64,000 bases of DNA from Streptomyces xanthophaeus (GCF_030440515.1 NZ_CP076543.1:4933501-4997500), one strand, 5' to 3'; counted from the first letter of the stretch, positions 20,368-29,245 are shown. Notes: generated from the sequence alone by a model not told the origin. Numbers and translations are program-made.

Positions 20368-21141
20368 TCAGCTGGTGCGGCCCTTGGCGTCGAAGGCCTT
20401 CATCCGGTCGAGCACGCCGTCGGCGGTGGGGCTGTGCATCTCGTGGACGATCTGGCCGTCGGCGAGGAAGATGACGCGGTCCGCGTAGGAGGCGGCGACC
20501 GGGTCGTGGGTGACCATCACCACGGTCTGGCCGAGCTCGCGCACCGAGTTGCGCAGGAAGCCGAGGACCTCGGCGCCGGAGCGCGAGTCCAGGTTTCCGG
20601 TGGGCTCGTCACCGAAGATGATCTCGGGGCGGGAGGCCAGGGCGCGGGCCACGGCCACGCGCTGCTGCTGGCCGCCGGAGAGCTGGGTGGGGCGGTGGGA
20701 GAGGCGGCCCGAGAGGCCGACCATGTCGATCACGGAGTCCAGCCACTGCTTGTCGGGCTTGCGGCCGGCGATGTCCATGGGGAGCGTGATGTTCTCCAGG
20801 GCCGTCAGGGTCGGCAGCAGGTTGAAGGCCTGGAAGATGAAGCCGATCTTGTCCCGGCGGAGCTGGGTGAGCTGCTTGTCCTTGAGGCTGCCCAGCTCGG
20901 TGTCGCCGATGCGGACGGAGCCCTCGGAGAAGGTGTCCAGGCCCGCCACGCAGTGCATCAGCGTGGACTTGCCCGAGCCCGAGGGGCCCATGATCGCGGT
21001 GAACTGCCCCTGCGTGAAGTCCACCGTGACGTTCTTCAGCGCGACCACCTGGGTCTCGCCCTGGCCGTACACCTTGGAGAGGCCGGTGGCGCGGGCGGCC
21101 ACGGCCTGGGCGGTGTGCGGGGCGTAGTTCATGGTGGTCAC
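20368..21141 (-). CDS. ABC transporter ATP-binding protein, MacB/LolD type
   Basis: A 257-residue ATPase partner of the downstream permease. The Walker A GPSGSGKST, signature LSGGQQQRVAVARAL, Walker B IIFGDEPTGNLD and switch His in VMVTHD are all present, so it should be active. The GTG at 21141 is chosen because GAGGAG precedes it with a 7-base gap; the longer frame to 21186 lacks such support. The short C-terminal extension after the switch region follows the family norm. Confidence 0.95.
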   Translation of the reverse strand: MTTMNYAPHTAQAVAARATGLSKVYGQGETQVVALKNVTVDFTQGQFTAIMGPSGSGKSTLMHCVAGLDTFSEGSVRIGDTELGSLKDKQLTQLRRDKIGFIFQAFNLLPTLTALENITLPMDIAGRKPDKQWLDSVIDMVGLSGRLSHRPTQLSGGQQQRVAVARALASRPEIIFGDEPTGNLDSRSGAEVLGFLRNSVRELGQTVVMVTHDPVAASYADRVIFLADGQIVHEMHSPTADGVLDRMKAFDAKGRTS

Positions 21142-21469
21142 GGGACGGCTCCTCGGTCTGCGGTGCGGGGACGTTTCCATCCTCACCGCGGGTACCCCCG
21201 CTCCGGATCAGCCGCCGTGCCTGTTCCTCGCCCCGCTGGAGTCTGACTGCGGGCGGGCTCGTGTCCTCCTCTGGTATGACAGGAGCCTGATCCGCGGGCG
21301 GTGGCCCGGGGTGGCGGGGAGGGTGGCGCGGGGGGTGGCGTGGGCCATCGAAATCCCGTCATTCCCGTACAGGTGATGATCGCCGTCCAGAGCGGGCCGA
21401 CCGTGCATTCTGGGGTCTGACGAACCCTCAAGCGCCAATAAAATCAGACAACATCGGAAAGTTCGCAGG

Positions 21470-21497
21470 TTGGCAGGGGGAGCGATCCGGATAGGCT
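21470..21497 (+). promoter_or_regulatory. Putative promoter of the leucyl tRNA gene
   Basis: TTGGCA (21470-21475) and TAGGCT (21492-21497) are 16 bp apart and lie 43 bp before the mature tRNA start, leaving a short leader that would be trimmed off. Confidence 0.55.
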
Positions 21498-21540
21498 CGG
21501 CTCAGCGTTCAAGGCTTTTTCACGGGGGCCGCCACGCCTT

Positions 21541-21625
21541 GCCCGGATGGTGGAATGCAGACACGGCGAGCTTAAACCTCGCTGGCCTTCGGGCCGTGCC
21601 GGTTCAAGTCCGGCTCCGGGCACCA
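21541..21625 (+). tRNA. bldA: tRNA-Leu(UAA), matches bldA
   Basis: The sequence folds as a class II tRNA. The acceptor stem GCCCGGA pairs with TCCGGGC, discriminator A, and CCA is encoded at 21623-21625. The anticodon arm is GCGAG-CTTAAAC-CTCGC with anticodon TAA, which reads the UUA codon. The long variable arm GGCCTTCGGGCC, and the GGTTCAAGTCC T arm, are intact. In Streptomyces the only tRNA reading UUA is bldA, which controls aerial growth and antibiotic production, so the name follows from the anticodon. I saw no in-frame TTA codon in the neighbouring genes on a visual pass. Confidence 0.96.
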
Positions 21626-22044
21626 TCAATGGCACGGCGCCCGGCCTGCAGGGCCGACCTTCCCGGGACTTGACCGTTTCCGGGGGCCGGGAAGACGGGG
21701 GAACACCGCACGTCGCGAGCGCCTTCCGCGCACGTAGTAGGGCCGAAGCCTTCCGCGACGGCGTCGACGAGGCGCGGACCCGCCGGCCGCCGGGCCGGGT
21801 GAAGTGCGAAGGGCGAAGGGTACGCCGCGGGCGCGCGCGCCCCGGCTCGTGACCGGGACCCGGGCCGTCTGCGCCGAGCCGGTGCGTTTCCGGTCGGCGT
21901 ACGGGGGCCTCCGCGAGACGCTCCCTTTATTTACTGCGCTCCGCCGCGGCCTCTCCTAAGATCCTCCTCCAGCAGTAGGGTGCTTTTTTTGCGAGCGCAT
22001 TACTCTTGTTGCAAGGCCGCGCTCGGTGGCCACGGAGGAGTGAG
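21626..22044. other. Gene-free stretch after bldA
   Basis: No convincing gene is seen. Short frames here have no ribosome site or conserved motif. The last part, from about 21920, turns AT-rich (CCCTTTATTTACTGC, then CAGCAGTAGGGTGCTTTTTTTGCG with seven T at 21983-21989), which is unusual here. It may hold the promoter of the next gene or a small transcript. Confidence 0.6.
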
Positions 22045-22893
22045 ATGAGGAGCAGTAACCCGGTCTTCTCGCGACGGGGGTTCAGCCGCGACAACGGTGG
22101 CTACGCGGGCTTTGACGCGCAGCCGCAGCAGGCCGGGACCAACCCGTACGCGACGAACCCGTACGCGGCCGACCCGACCACCGGCATGCCCCAGGCCCCG
22201 GCCCGCGCCAACGTGATGACCATGGACGACGTCGTGAGCCGTTCGGCCATGACGCTCGGCACGCTCATCGTGACGGCGACCCTCGCCTGGGTGGCACTTC
22301 CGGTCGACCCGGACAACCTCGGCATGTCCTACGGCATCGCCATCGGCGCAGGCCTCATCGCCTTCGTCTTCGCGATGATCCAGTCCTTCAAGAGCAAGCC
22401 CGTCCCGGGCCTGATCCTGGCCTACGCGGCGTTCGAGGGCGTGTTCCTCGGCGTCATCAGCGCGGCTGTCAGCACGTACCTCGGCCCCGGCGTGGTCATG
22501 CAGGCCGTGATGGGCACGATGTGCGTCTTCGCCGCCGTGCTCTTCGCGTACAAGATGCGCTGGATCCGCGTCACCCGCCGCTTCTACGGCTTCGTGATGG
22601 CGGCGGCGCTGGGCTTCATCCTGCTCATGCTCGTGAACTCGCTGTTCGCGGTCTTCGGCGGCGGTGACGGCCTCGGCTTCCGCAGCGGCGGCCTCGGCCT
22701 GCTGTTCGGCGCCATCGGCGTCATCCTCGGCGCCTGCTTCCTCGCCCTCGACTTCAAGCAGGTCGAGGACGGCATCGCCTACGGTGCCCCGCGCGAGGAG
22801 GCCTGGCTGGCGGCCTTCGCCCTCACCATGACCCTGGTCTGGATCTACGTCGAGATGCTGCGCATCTTCTCGATCCTCTCGGGCGACGACTAG
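22045..22893 (+). CDS. Bax inhibitor-1/YccA-family membrane protein
   Basis: A 282-residue protein with a ~70-residue cytoplasmic N-terminus rich in Asn, Gln, Gly and Tyr, then seven hydrophobic helices (from about residue 70 onwards), ending in a short acidic tail. This is the BI-1/YccA/YetJ fold; homologues are pH-sensitive calcium-leak channels or membrane-quality-control factors. The ATG at 22045 has GGAGGAG at 22034-22040. It appears to stand alone, with a terminator after it. Confidence 0.9.
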   Translation: MRSSNPVFSRRGFSRDNGGYAGFDAQPQQAGTNPYATNPYAADPTTGMPQAPARANVMTMDDVVSRSAMTLGTLIVTATLAWVALPVDPDNLGMSYGIAIGAGLIAFVFAMIQSFKSKPVPGLILAYAAFEGVFLGVISAAVSTYLGPGVVMQAVMGTMCVFAAVLFAYKMRWIRVTRRFYGFVMAAALGFILLMLVNSLFAVFGGGDGLGFRSGGLGLLFGAIGVILGACFLALDFKQVEDGIAYGAPREEAWLAAFALTMTLVWIYVEMLRIFSILSGDD

Positions 22894-22932
22894 CAGGACC
22901 CGCGGGCCGGCCACCGGACCGCGCACGGCATG

Positions 22933-22971
22933 GGGAAGGCCCCGCGAGCACACCGCTCGCGGGGCCTTCCC
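22933..22971 (+). terminator. Terminator after the BI-1 gene
   Basis: A perfect 17-bp stem (22933-22949 with 22955-22971), 5-base loop, between converging genes. Confidence 0.85.
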
Positions 22972-23016
22972 GCATCCAGGGTGCGGGAACGGTCGGGTAT
23001 CGGGGGAGAGGGGGGC

Positions 23017-23247
23017 TCAGCCGAACCGGCGTGCGGCTCTGCGCAGGTCGTACTCGTGGATGATCGCCTTGGCCTGGCCGTACGACAGCTCGTGCGCGCC
23101 GCGCAGCCAGCTGACCTTCTCCTCGAACCGGACGAGTGAGGGGCCTTCGTCGACGGTGCGGAGCCAGTCGGAGACTTCACGACCGGTGGTCTGGGGGATT
23201 CTGTCGATCATGTTGCGGTGTGTCTGTTCGGAGAACTCTACGGACAT
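23017..23247 (-). CDS. DUF4287 domain protein
   Basis: A 76-residue protein. The body (RIPQTTGREVSDWL, then WLRGAHELSYGQAKAIIHEY) is the DUF4287 pattern: a short helical domain of unknown function also found next to DUF5655 in other proteins. The ATG at 23247 has GGAGG five bases upstream on this strand; the longer frame to 23589 does not. It is divergent from the next small gene. Confidence 0.88.
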   Translation of the reverse strand: MSVEFSEQTHRNMIDRIPQTTGREVSDWLRTVDEGPSLVRFEEKVSWLRGAHELSYGQAKAIIHEYDLRRAARRFG

Positions 23248-23348
23248 GGGCGCCTCCGGAGGTATCGCCGTGCTGTTCTCTTCACGCCACCGTGCCGGAG
23301 AGTTCGCCCGTTGGCAATGGTGCCCGGGCGGCGCGTAAGGTCGGCCGG

Positions 23349-23687
23349 GTGCTTGATACTTCGCCCCTGACCGCCGTCGTGGAACGTTTCGCCGACCGGC
23401 TGCGGGCCGCGCCGCAGAGCCGCCTGCAGCAGGGTGCCGCGGCTGCGGCCCTGGACCTGGCCCGCGAACTCTCCGTACGGGCCCAGCGGATCGAGACGCC
23501 CGGGCAGGAGCCGAAGGAGGTGCCGGACGCCGGCATCTTCGTGGTCGGCGATCAGGTGGCGGTGACGGGGCTGGACCTCGCCGAAGCACTGCGCGCCGCG
23601 GCCCCGGACAGCGCGAAGGCCCCGTCCGAGGTGCTGGACGAGGCCGTGCGGCTGGTGGAGCAGGCGGAGATCAGAGCGATGCGATGA
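23349..23687 (+). CDS. Conserved hypothetical protein, 112 residues
   Basis: I do not recognise a family. The protein is soluble, Ala/Glu-rich and largely helical, with a central beta-like stretch (GIFVVGDQVAVTGLD). The GTG at 23349 (VLDTSPLTAVVERF) begins the conserved-looking sequence. The 3' end overlaps the converging gene by 17 bp. Codon bias is normal, which supports a real gene. Confidence 0.75.
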   Translation: MLDTSPLTAVVERFADRLRAAPQSRLQQGAAAAALDLARELSVRAQRIETPGQEPKEVPDAGIFVVGDQVAVTGLDLAEALRAAAPDSAKAPSEVLDEAVRLVEQAEIRAMR

Positions 23688-24495
23688 CGCGGTCCGCGAG
23701 GATGTAGACGTTGCTCTCGGGGTCCTCGGCGTCACCGCAGGAGAAGGTCAGCGCGTAGGCGCCCGAGATGCCCGAGCCGCCCAGCAGGACCGGCGCGGTG
23801 CCCGAGCGCAGGGCCTCGGCGAGGCGCTCCGCGGTCTCCCGGTGCCCCGGGGTCATGCACAGCGTCGTGCCGTCGGTGAAGACGTACACGTCCAGCGTGC
23901 CGAGCGGGCCCGGGCGGACGTCCGCGAGGGCCGTACGGGCCTCCGCGAGCTCCTCCAGGCGGTTCACGGTGCGCTCGTGGTCGGCGCCGGGGTGCGAGGC
24001 CTGGACCGGTACGAAGTCGGGGTGCGAGGGGTGGCGCCGGCGTGCGGCGGCCAGCTCGGCCGAATCCTCGGGGTAGCCGGGGAGCTCGTCGAGGATCTCC
24101 TCGCCGAGTACGGGCTCCAGCCCCACCAGGTCGGCCTGCCGGGGCAGGAAGACCGGGCTGTCCTCGCCGAGCCCGGGCAGGCCGCCCAGCAGCGAGGGGG
24201 CGTCGGCGGCGTCACGGGCCTCCTGCGCGGCCCAGAAGGCCCGCGCCTCGGCGAGCTCGCGCTCGCGCTCCTCGGCGAGGGCCTCGGCCACGGCGGCTCG
24301 TATCTCCGCGGCGGGGGACTCCACGGCGCTGCGGGCGTGCGGGACGGTCGCACCGCGGGGGTGGACCGGCACCGCCAGCTCGGTGCGCAGGGCGGTGACC
24401 TGCTTGCGCAGACCGTGGACGGCGTGCAGCGCAGCAGCGCCCACGGCGGTGGCAGCGGCCGTGGTCAGCAGCAGGGCAAGAGACATGGCGCTCAC
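23671..24495 (-). CDS. Membrane-anchored hypothetical protein
   Basis: A 274-residue protein with one N-terminal helix (residues ~5-25), then a basic linker and a Glu/Ala-rich helical region (EALAEERERELAEARAFW), and a globular C-terminal part (from ~150, containing DVYVFTDGTTLCMTPGHRETAERLAEAL). The last is not a family I can name. The GTG at 24495 is preferred because AGGAG is 7 bases upstream. Converges on the previous gene. Confidence 0.8.
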   Translation of the reverse strand: MSAMSLALLLTTAAATAVGAAALHAVHGLRKQVTALRTELAVPVHPRGATVPHARSAVESPAAEIRAAVAEALAEERERELAEARAFWAAQEARDAADAPSLLGGLPGLGEDSPVFLPRQADLVGLEPVLGEEILDELPGYPEDSAELAAARRRHPSHPDFVPVQASHPGADHERTVNRLEELAEARTALADVRPGPLGTLDVYVFTDGTTLCMTPGHRETAERLAEALRSGTAPVLLGGSGISGAYALTFSCGDAEDPESNVYILADRVIASL

Positions 24496-24908
24496 TGACT
24501 AACTCCTGAGGTGATTCGATCCCCCGACTTCCTACATCAGAGTGTCCCGACCTGGGAATGGCGTGCAGTGCATTACGTCACGAAATGGACAGGGCTTTGG
24601 TCACACCCGTCGCATCCGTACCTGCCCTGACCTGCGTAAACATCGATCCCCCAGGAGATAGGTCACATCCTGGGGGAAATTTGGTCACAGGTCGGCCGCG
24701 ACCGGGTTAGACCCGGCGTCAGTACGCCGCAAGGGATCCGGCCGGATCCCTTGCGGCGCCTGGGGCCCGCTCTTGATCGAATTAGCTCAGACGCTCGATC
24801 TCTCGGTCGCTCTGATCTTCGCCACCGCTGCGGGCAGGTGCCGCCCCTCGCCACGCGGCGGAGCCGCACGTCGACACGGTCGGGGCAGCCCCTACCCTCC
24901 GCTACGGC
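24496..24908. other. Gene-free stretch with palindromes before thiolase
   Basis: No gene is supported. It holds a hairpin (TCCCCCAGGA at 24647-24656 with TCCTGGGGGA at 24668-24677), three copies of GGTCACA (24599, 24661, 24683), a perfect 34-bp palindrome, and one copy of a direct repeat that matches the thiolase 3' end. Confidence 0.7.
24725..24758. repeat. Perfect 34-bp palindrome
   Basis: CGCCGCAAGGGATCCGG followed directly by its exact inverse complement, with no spacer. It could be a terminator for the leftward membrane-protein promoter region or a protein-binding site; there is no T run. Confidence 0.85.
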
Positions 24909-24926
24909 TCAGCTCAGACGCTCGAT
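24784..24926. repeat. 16-bp direct repeat including the thiolase 3' end
   Basis: AGCTCAGACGCTCGAT occurs at 24784-24799 and again at 24911-24926. The second copy lies inside the thiolase C-terminal codons (ERLS and stop). The 111 bp between the copies show no gene. Confidence 0.75.
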
Positions 24927-26129
24927 GACCATGGCCATGCCCTGACCGCCACCCACGCACATCGTCTCAAGACCGAACTGCTTGTCGTGGAACTGCAGGC
25001 TGTTGATCAGAGTGCCGGTGATGCGCGCACCGGTCATCCCGAAGGGGTGACCGACGGCGATGGCTCCGCCGTTGACGTTCAGCTTCTCCAGCGGGATCTC
25101 CAGGTCCCGGTACGACGGGATGACCTGGGCCGCGAAGGCCTCGTTGATCTCGAAGAGGTCGATGTCGCCGACCGTGAGGCCGGCCCGCTTCAGGGCCTGC
25201 TTCGACGCCTCGACCGGGCCCAGGCCCATGATCTCGGGGGAGAGGCCGGTGACACCGGTGGAGACGATCCGGGCCAGCGGGGTCAGGCCCAGCTCGCGGG
25301 CCTTGGTGTCGCTCATGATGACCAGCGCCGCGGCGCCGTCGTTCAGCGGGCAGCAGTTGGCGGCCGTGACCAGGCCGTCGGGGCGGAAGACGGGCTTGAG
25401 GCCCTGCACGCCCTCCAGGGTCACGCCGGCGCGCGGGCCGTCGTCCCCGGAGACGACCGTGCCGTCCGGGGTGGTGACCGGGGTGATCTCGCGGGCCCAG
25501 AAGCCGTTCTTGATGGCCTCTTCCGCGAGGTTCTGCGAGCGGACGCCGAACTCGTCCATGTCCTGACGGGTCACGCCCTTGATGCGGGCCAGGTTCTCGG
25601 CGGTCTGGCCCATCGCGATGTACGCGTCCGGGACCAGGCCGTCCTCGCGCGGGTCGTGCCAGCCGGAGCCGGTCGACTCGGCGACGGCCGCCGTACGGGC
25701 CTCGGCCTCGGCGAAGAGCGGGTTGTGGGTGTCGGGCCAGGAGTCCGAGTTGCCCTTCGCGAACCGCGACACCATCTCGACGCCGGCCGAGATGAAGACG
25801 TCGCCCTCGCCCGCCTTGATGGCGTGCAGGGCCATGCGGGAGGTCTGCAGCGAGGAGGAGCAGTAGCGGGTGATGGTGGTGCCGGGCAGGAAGTCCATGC
25901 CCATCTGCACGGCCACGATGCGGGCCAGGTTGTTGCCCTGCTCGCCGCCCGGCAGGCCGCAGCCCAGCATCAGGTCGTCGATCTCGCGCGGGTCCAGGCC
26001 GGGGACCTTGGCCAGGGCGGCCTGGATGATCGTCGCGGTCAGGTCGTCCGGCCGCACGTCCTTGAGGGACCCCTTGAAGGCGCGCCCGATGGGGGAGCGG
26101 GCGGTGGAAACGATGACGGCTTCGGGCAT
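24909..26129 (-). CDS. Acetyl-CoA C-acetyltransferase (thiolase)
   Basis: A 406-residue degradative or biosynthetic thiolase (FadA/AtoB type). It has the nucleophilic cysteine in TRYCSSSLQT near residue 90, the GHPFGMTG motif with the His base, and the C-terminal CVGGGQGMAM motif with the second Cys. It should condense or cleave acyl-CoAs. The start ATG at 26129 has GGAG upstream and gives the usual MPEAVIVSTARSPIGRA start. It runs next to the esterase but on the same strand with 130 bp between, so an operon is uncertain. Confidence 0.95.
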   Translation of the reverse strand: MPEAVIVSTARSPIGRAFKGSLKDVRPDDLTATIIQAALAKVPGLDPREIDDLMLGCGLPGGEQGNNLARIVAVQMGMDFLPGTTITRYCSSSLQTSRMALHAIKAGEGDVFISAGVEMVSRFAKGNSDSWPDTHNPLFAEAEARTAAVAESTGSGWHDPREDGLVPDAYIAMGQTAENLARIKGVTRQDMDEFGVRSQNLAEEAIKNGFWAREITPVTTPDGTVVSGDDGPRAGVTLEGVQGLKPVFRPDGLVTAANCCPLNDGAAALVIMSDTKARELGLTPLARIVSTGVTGLSPEIMGLGPVEASKQALKRAGLTVGDIDLFEINEAFAAQVIPSYRDLEIPLEKLNVNGGAIAVGHPFGMTGARITGTLINSLQFHDKQFGLETMCVGGGQGMAMVIERLS

Positions 26130-26259
26130 CGGGACTCCAAGGGTGTGTTGCGGCTCTGAGCGGGACCGCAAGCGAAGTTACCGCCCCGTACGGTCCAGGT
26201 CACCGGCCGGGGCGTGTGACACGGGCCGCACTCGCCCCGCGGGACCCCCCTCAGGGCTC

Positions 26260-27258
26260 TCAGGGAACCACCGGCTCGGCCGGGTCCGTGGCCGGCACCC
26301 GCCGCCGGCGGCGGTGCTTGAGCAGCACCCAGGGGCCGCGGGCGGCCGTGACCTCCGTACCCGCCTGGCCCGCCGCGGCCGACGCGGCCTTCGCCACCGG
26401 CAGCATGTCCTCGTCCCGGGACACGTCCAGCCGGTCCGACTCCGGCCACAGGCCCAGTGTCGCGCAGAGGGTCGGCAGCACGGCCATGGCGGCGGTCGCG
26501 TACCCCTCGGCCGACGGGTGGTAGGAGTCCGGGCCGAACATCTCGCGCGGGTTCGCGGCGAACTCCGGGCCCAGCAGGTCCCCCATGGAGACCGTACGGG
26601 CACCCAGCGCGACCACTCCTATGGTCTGCGCGGCGGCCAGCTGGCGCGAGACCCGGCGCGCCAGCCAGCGCAGCGGCTGGTAGACCGGCTCGATCGTGCC
26701 CAGGTCCGGGCAGGTGCCGACGACGACCTCGGAGCCGGCCAGGCGCAGCCTGCGCACGGCCGCCGTGAGCAGCCGCACCGACTGGGTCGGCGGCATCCGG
26801 CGGGTCACGTCGTTCGCGCCGATCATGATCACGCACACGTCCGGGGCCGGCCGGTCCCCGTCCAGCAGCAGGCCCACCTGCCGGTCCAGGTCGTCCGACA
26901 TGGCACCCGAAAGGGCCACGTTGCGCAGCTCCACCGGCCGCTCGGCCACCGCCGCCAGCCCGGAGGCCATCAGGGCCGCCGGGGTCTGCCGGGCCCGCCG
27001 TACGCCCAGTCCCGCGGCCGTGGAATCACCCAGCATGCCCAGGCGCAGCGGGCCCGGGCTCTGCTCCGGCCCGCCGAACTCGCTCCCGTACAGCCCGTCG
27101 GCCCGCGGTGGCTCCGGCAGCCCGGATCCCACGGCCCGCCTGGCGAACTGCATCTCGGCCACCACCAGCCCGACCGCGGCGGCCCCGACCAGTCCGAGTC
27201 CGCCTCCGCCGTACGCTGCCCCCGCCGCGATCCGGCGGGCTGTTCTCGCCCTGGACAT
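26260..27258 (-). CDS. SGNH/GDSL-family esterase or lipase, membrane-anchored
   Basis: A 332-residue protein. An N-terminal hydrophobic helix (residues ~10-36) may anchor it or act as a signal. The catalytic blocks are visible: GDST with the nucleophilic Ser (block I), GAND with the oxyanion Asn (block III) and DSYHP with Asp/His (block V). It hydrolyses esters; the substrate is unknown. It lies upstream of the thiolase on the same strand and divergent from the CBS gene. Confidence 0.92.
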   Translation of the reverse strand: MSRARTARRIAAGAAYGGGGLGLVGAAAVGLVVAEMQFARRAVGSGLPEPPRADGLYGSEFGGPEQSPGPLRLGMLGDSTAAGLGVRRARQTPAALMASGLAAVAERPVELRNVALSGAMSDDLDRQVGLLLDGDRPAPDVCVIMIGANDVTRRMPPTQSVRLLTAAVRRLRLAGSEVVVGTCPDLGTIEPVYQPLRWLARRVSRQLAAAQTIGVVALGARTVSMGDLLGPEFAANPREMFGPDSYHPSAEGYATAAMAVLPTLCATLGLWPESDRLDVSRDEDMLPVAKAASAAAGQAGTEVTAARGPWVLLKHRRRRRVPATDPAEPVVP

Positions 27259-27386
27259 CCTTCAGGCCACCTCCTCGCGTCTCATTGACCCCTACCTGCC
27301 CCGTACGAGCGGTCGGTCAATCCCTTTCCGCATACCCTGGCCGGACCTCCCGGAGAACCCGTGGAGTCCCCTCCTTGGAGAACATG

Positions 27387-28769
27387 GTGCAATTCCACGA
27401 CTCGATGATCAGCCTCGTCGGCAACACCCCGCTGGTGAAGCTCAACCGTGTGACCGAAGGCCTGCAGGCCACCGTCCTTGCGAAGGTCGAGTACTTCAAT
27501 CCCGGTGGATCCGTGAAGGACCGGATCGCCGTACGGATGATCGAGGCCGCCGAGCAGAGCGGAGCCCTCAAGCCCGGCGGCACCATCGTGGAGCCGACCA
27601 GCGGCAACACGGGTGTAGGACTCGCCATCGTGGCCCAGCAGAAGGGCTACAAGTGCATCTTCGTCTGCCCTGACAAGGTGTCCATGGACAAGATCAACGT
27701 GATGCGCGCGTACGGCGCCGAGGTCGTGGTCTGCCCGACCGCCGTCGACCCCGAGCACCCGGACTCGTACTACAACGTGTCCGACCGCCTCGCGCGCGAG
27801 CCCGGCGCCTGGAAGCCCGACCAGTACAGCAACCCGAACAACCCCCGTTCGCACTACGAGACCACCGGCCCCGAGCTGTGGGACCAGACGGACGGGAAGA
27901 TCACCCACTTCGTCGCGGGTGTCGGCACGGGCGGCACGATCTCCGGTACCGGCAACTACCTCAAGGAGGTCAGCGGCGGGAAGGTCAAGGTCATCGGCGC
28001 CGACCCCGAGGGCTCGGTCTACTCCGGCGGCTCGGGCCGCCCGTACCTGGTCGAGGGCGTCGGCGAGGACTTCTGGCCGACCGCCTACGACCCGAACGTC
28101 ACCGACGAGATCATCGCGGTGTCCGACAAGGACTCCTTCCAGATGACCCGCCGCCTCGCCAAGGAGGAGGGCCTGCTCGTCGGCGGTTCCTGCGGCATGG
28201 CCGTCGTGGCCGCGCTCAAGGCCGCCGAGGGCCTCGGCCCGGACGACGTGGTCGTCGTCCTGCTGCCGGACAGCGGCCGCGGCTACCTCAGCAAGATCTT
28301 CAGCGACGAGTGGATGGCGGGACACGGCTTCCTGGAGGAGGCCGGCCCCGCCGCGCGCATCGGCGACGTGCTGAACGACAAGGAGGGCGGCATCCCCTCG
28401 CTCGTCCACATGCACCCCGAGGAGACCGTCGGCGAGGCCATCGAGGTCCTGCGCGAGTACGGCGTCTCGCAGATGCCGATCGTCAAGCCGGGCGCCGGTC
28501 ACCCGGACGTGATGGCCGCCGAGGTCATCGGCTCCGTGGTCGAGAAGGAGCTCCTGGCGGCGCTGTTCGCCCAGCGGGCCTCCCTGACCGACCCGCTGGA
28601 GAAGCACATGAGCTCCCCGCTGCCGCAGGTTGGCTCGGGCGAGCCGGTGTCCGAGCTGATGGCGGTGCTCGGCGAGGCCGACGCGGCGATCGTGCTGGTC
28701 GAGGGCAAGCCCACCGGTGTGGTGAGCCGTCAGGACCTGCTGGCCTTCCTGGCCAAGTCAGCGAAGTAG
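27387..28769 (+). CDS. Cystathionine beta-synthase
   Basis: A 460-residue PLP enzyme of the beta-family. It has the PLP-lysine motif SVKDR, the substrate loop TSGNT, and the phosphate cup GTGGTISG, followed by tandem CBS-domain regions (from about residue 340, for example PSLVHMHPEETVGEAIEVLREYGVSQMPIV) that typically bind adenosyl ligands for regulation. It joins serine and homocysteine in transsulfuration. GTG at 27387 gives MQFHDSMISLVGNTPLVKL and sits 6 bases after GGAG; the ATG at 27384 is a possible alternative. Confidence 0.94.
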   Translation: MQFHDSMISLVGNTPLVKLNRVTEGLQATVLAKVEYFNPGGSVKDRIAVRMIEAAEQSGALKPGGTIVEPTSGNTGVGLAIVAQQKGYKCIFVCPDKVSMDKINVMRAYGAEVVVCPTAVDPEHPDSYYNVSDRLAREPGAWKPDQYSNPNNPRSHYETTGPELWDQTDGKITHFVAGVGTGGTISGTGNYLKEVSGGKVKVIGADPEGSVYSGGSGRPYLVEGVGEDFWPTAYDPNVTDEIIAVSDKDSFQMTRRLAKEEGLLVGGSCGMAVVAALKAAEGLGPDDVVVVLLPDSGRGYLSKIFSDEWMAGHGFLEEAGPAARIGDVLNDKEGGIPSLVHMHPEETVGEAIEVLREYGVSQMPIVKPGAGHPDVMAAEVIGSVVEKELLAALFAQRASLTDPLEKHMSSPLPQVGSGEPVSELMAVLGEADAAIVLVEGKPTGVVSRQDLLAFLAKSAK

Positions 28770-29245
28770 CCTGCGGCCCGCCCCGGGCCCCCGGCCCGTG
28801 GCACGCCGTGGCACGGCCTTCGCGCAATCGGTACGGGCATGACACGTGACGGCAGCACCCGCTTAACACGGCTCCGGCACAGTGGTGGTTGTCGGCAGGG
28901 GAGACCGGGAGACCGGGACCCGGCCGGCACCACGGAACGGCGTGTGCGTACCTCCGGAGCGGCTCCCGGACCGCGCGTACGCCACGGACGCGGACGGCCC
29001 TGACCCGGCCGTGTCCTTCGCGGGGACCGCCGTCGTCCCGCCCCTCGGGCGACCGAGGGTGCGGCGGTCCCCGCGCAATCCTCTTCGGGGCTCGGTTCGC
29101 CTCCGGGGCGCCTTGTGCCGGCTCGTGACGGCGTACGTGCTCGAAAACCGCTCGTGCCTCACGGTTTCCTCCGCGCGTTCGCCCTCACTCCCCGGCGCGC
29201 CCCTTCGGCTCGCTCGCCTCTGCGGCGGTGGCTGCGGGCCCGGGG
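28770..29245. other. Gene-free stretch after CBS
   Basis: Frames of 137 and 99 residues exist on opposite strands, but both have skewed composition (Arg/Pro/Gly), no ribosome site and no motif. I see no terminator with a T run and nothing else I can support. Confidence 0.6.

Noticed and set aside
17717..20488. A 923-codon open frame on the + strand over the ABC permease gene
   Set aside because: It lies antisense to a clear FtsX permease with two conserved repeats. Its composition (Asp/Gly/Arg/Leu) is that of GC-rich shadow frames, with no ribosome site or motif.
21547..21852. A 101-codon frame running through bldA
   Set aside because: It starts inside the tRNA gene and has no protein-like features.
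24599..24689. Three GGTCACA repeats as an operator array
   Set aside because: The spacing is irregular (62 and 22 bp), and 7-mers occur by chance, so I mention them only in the region description.
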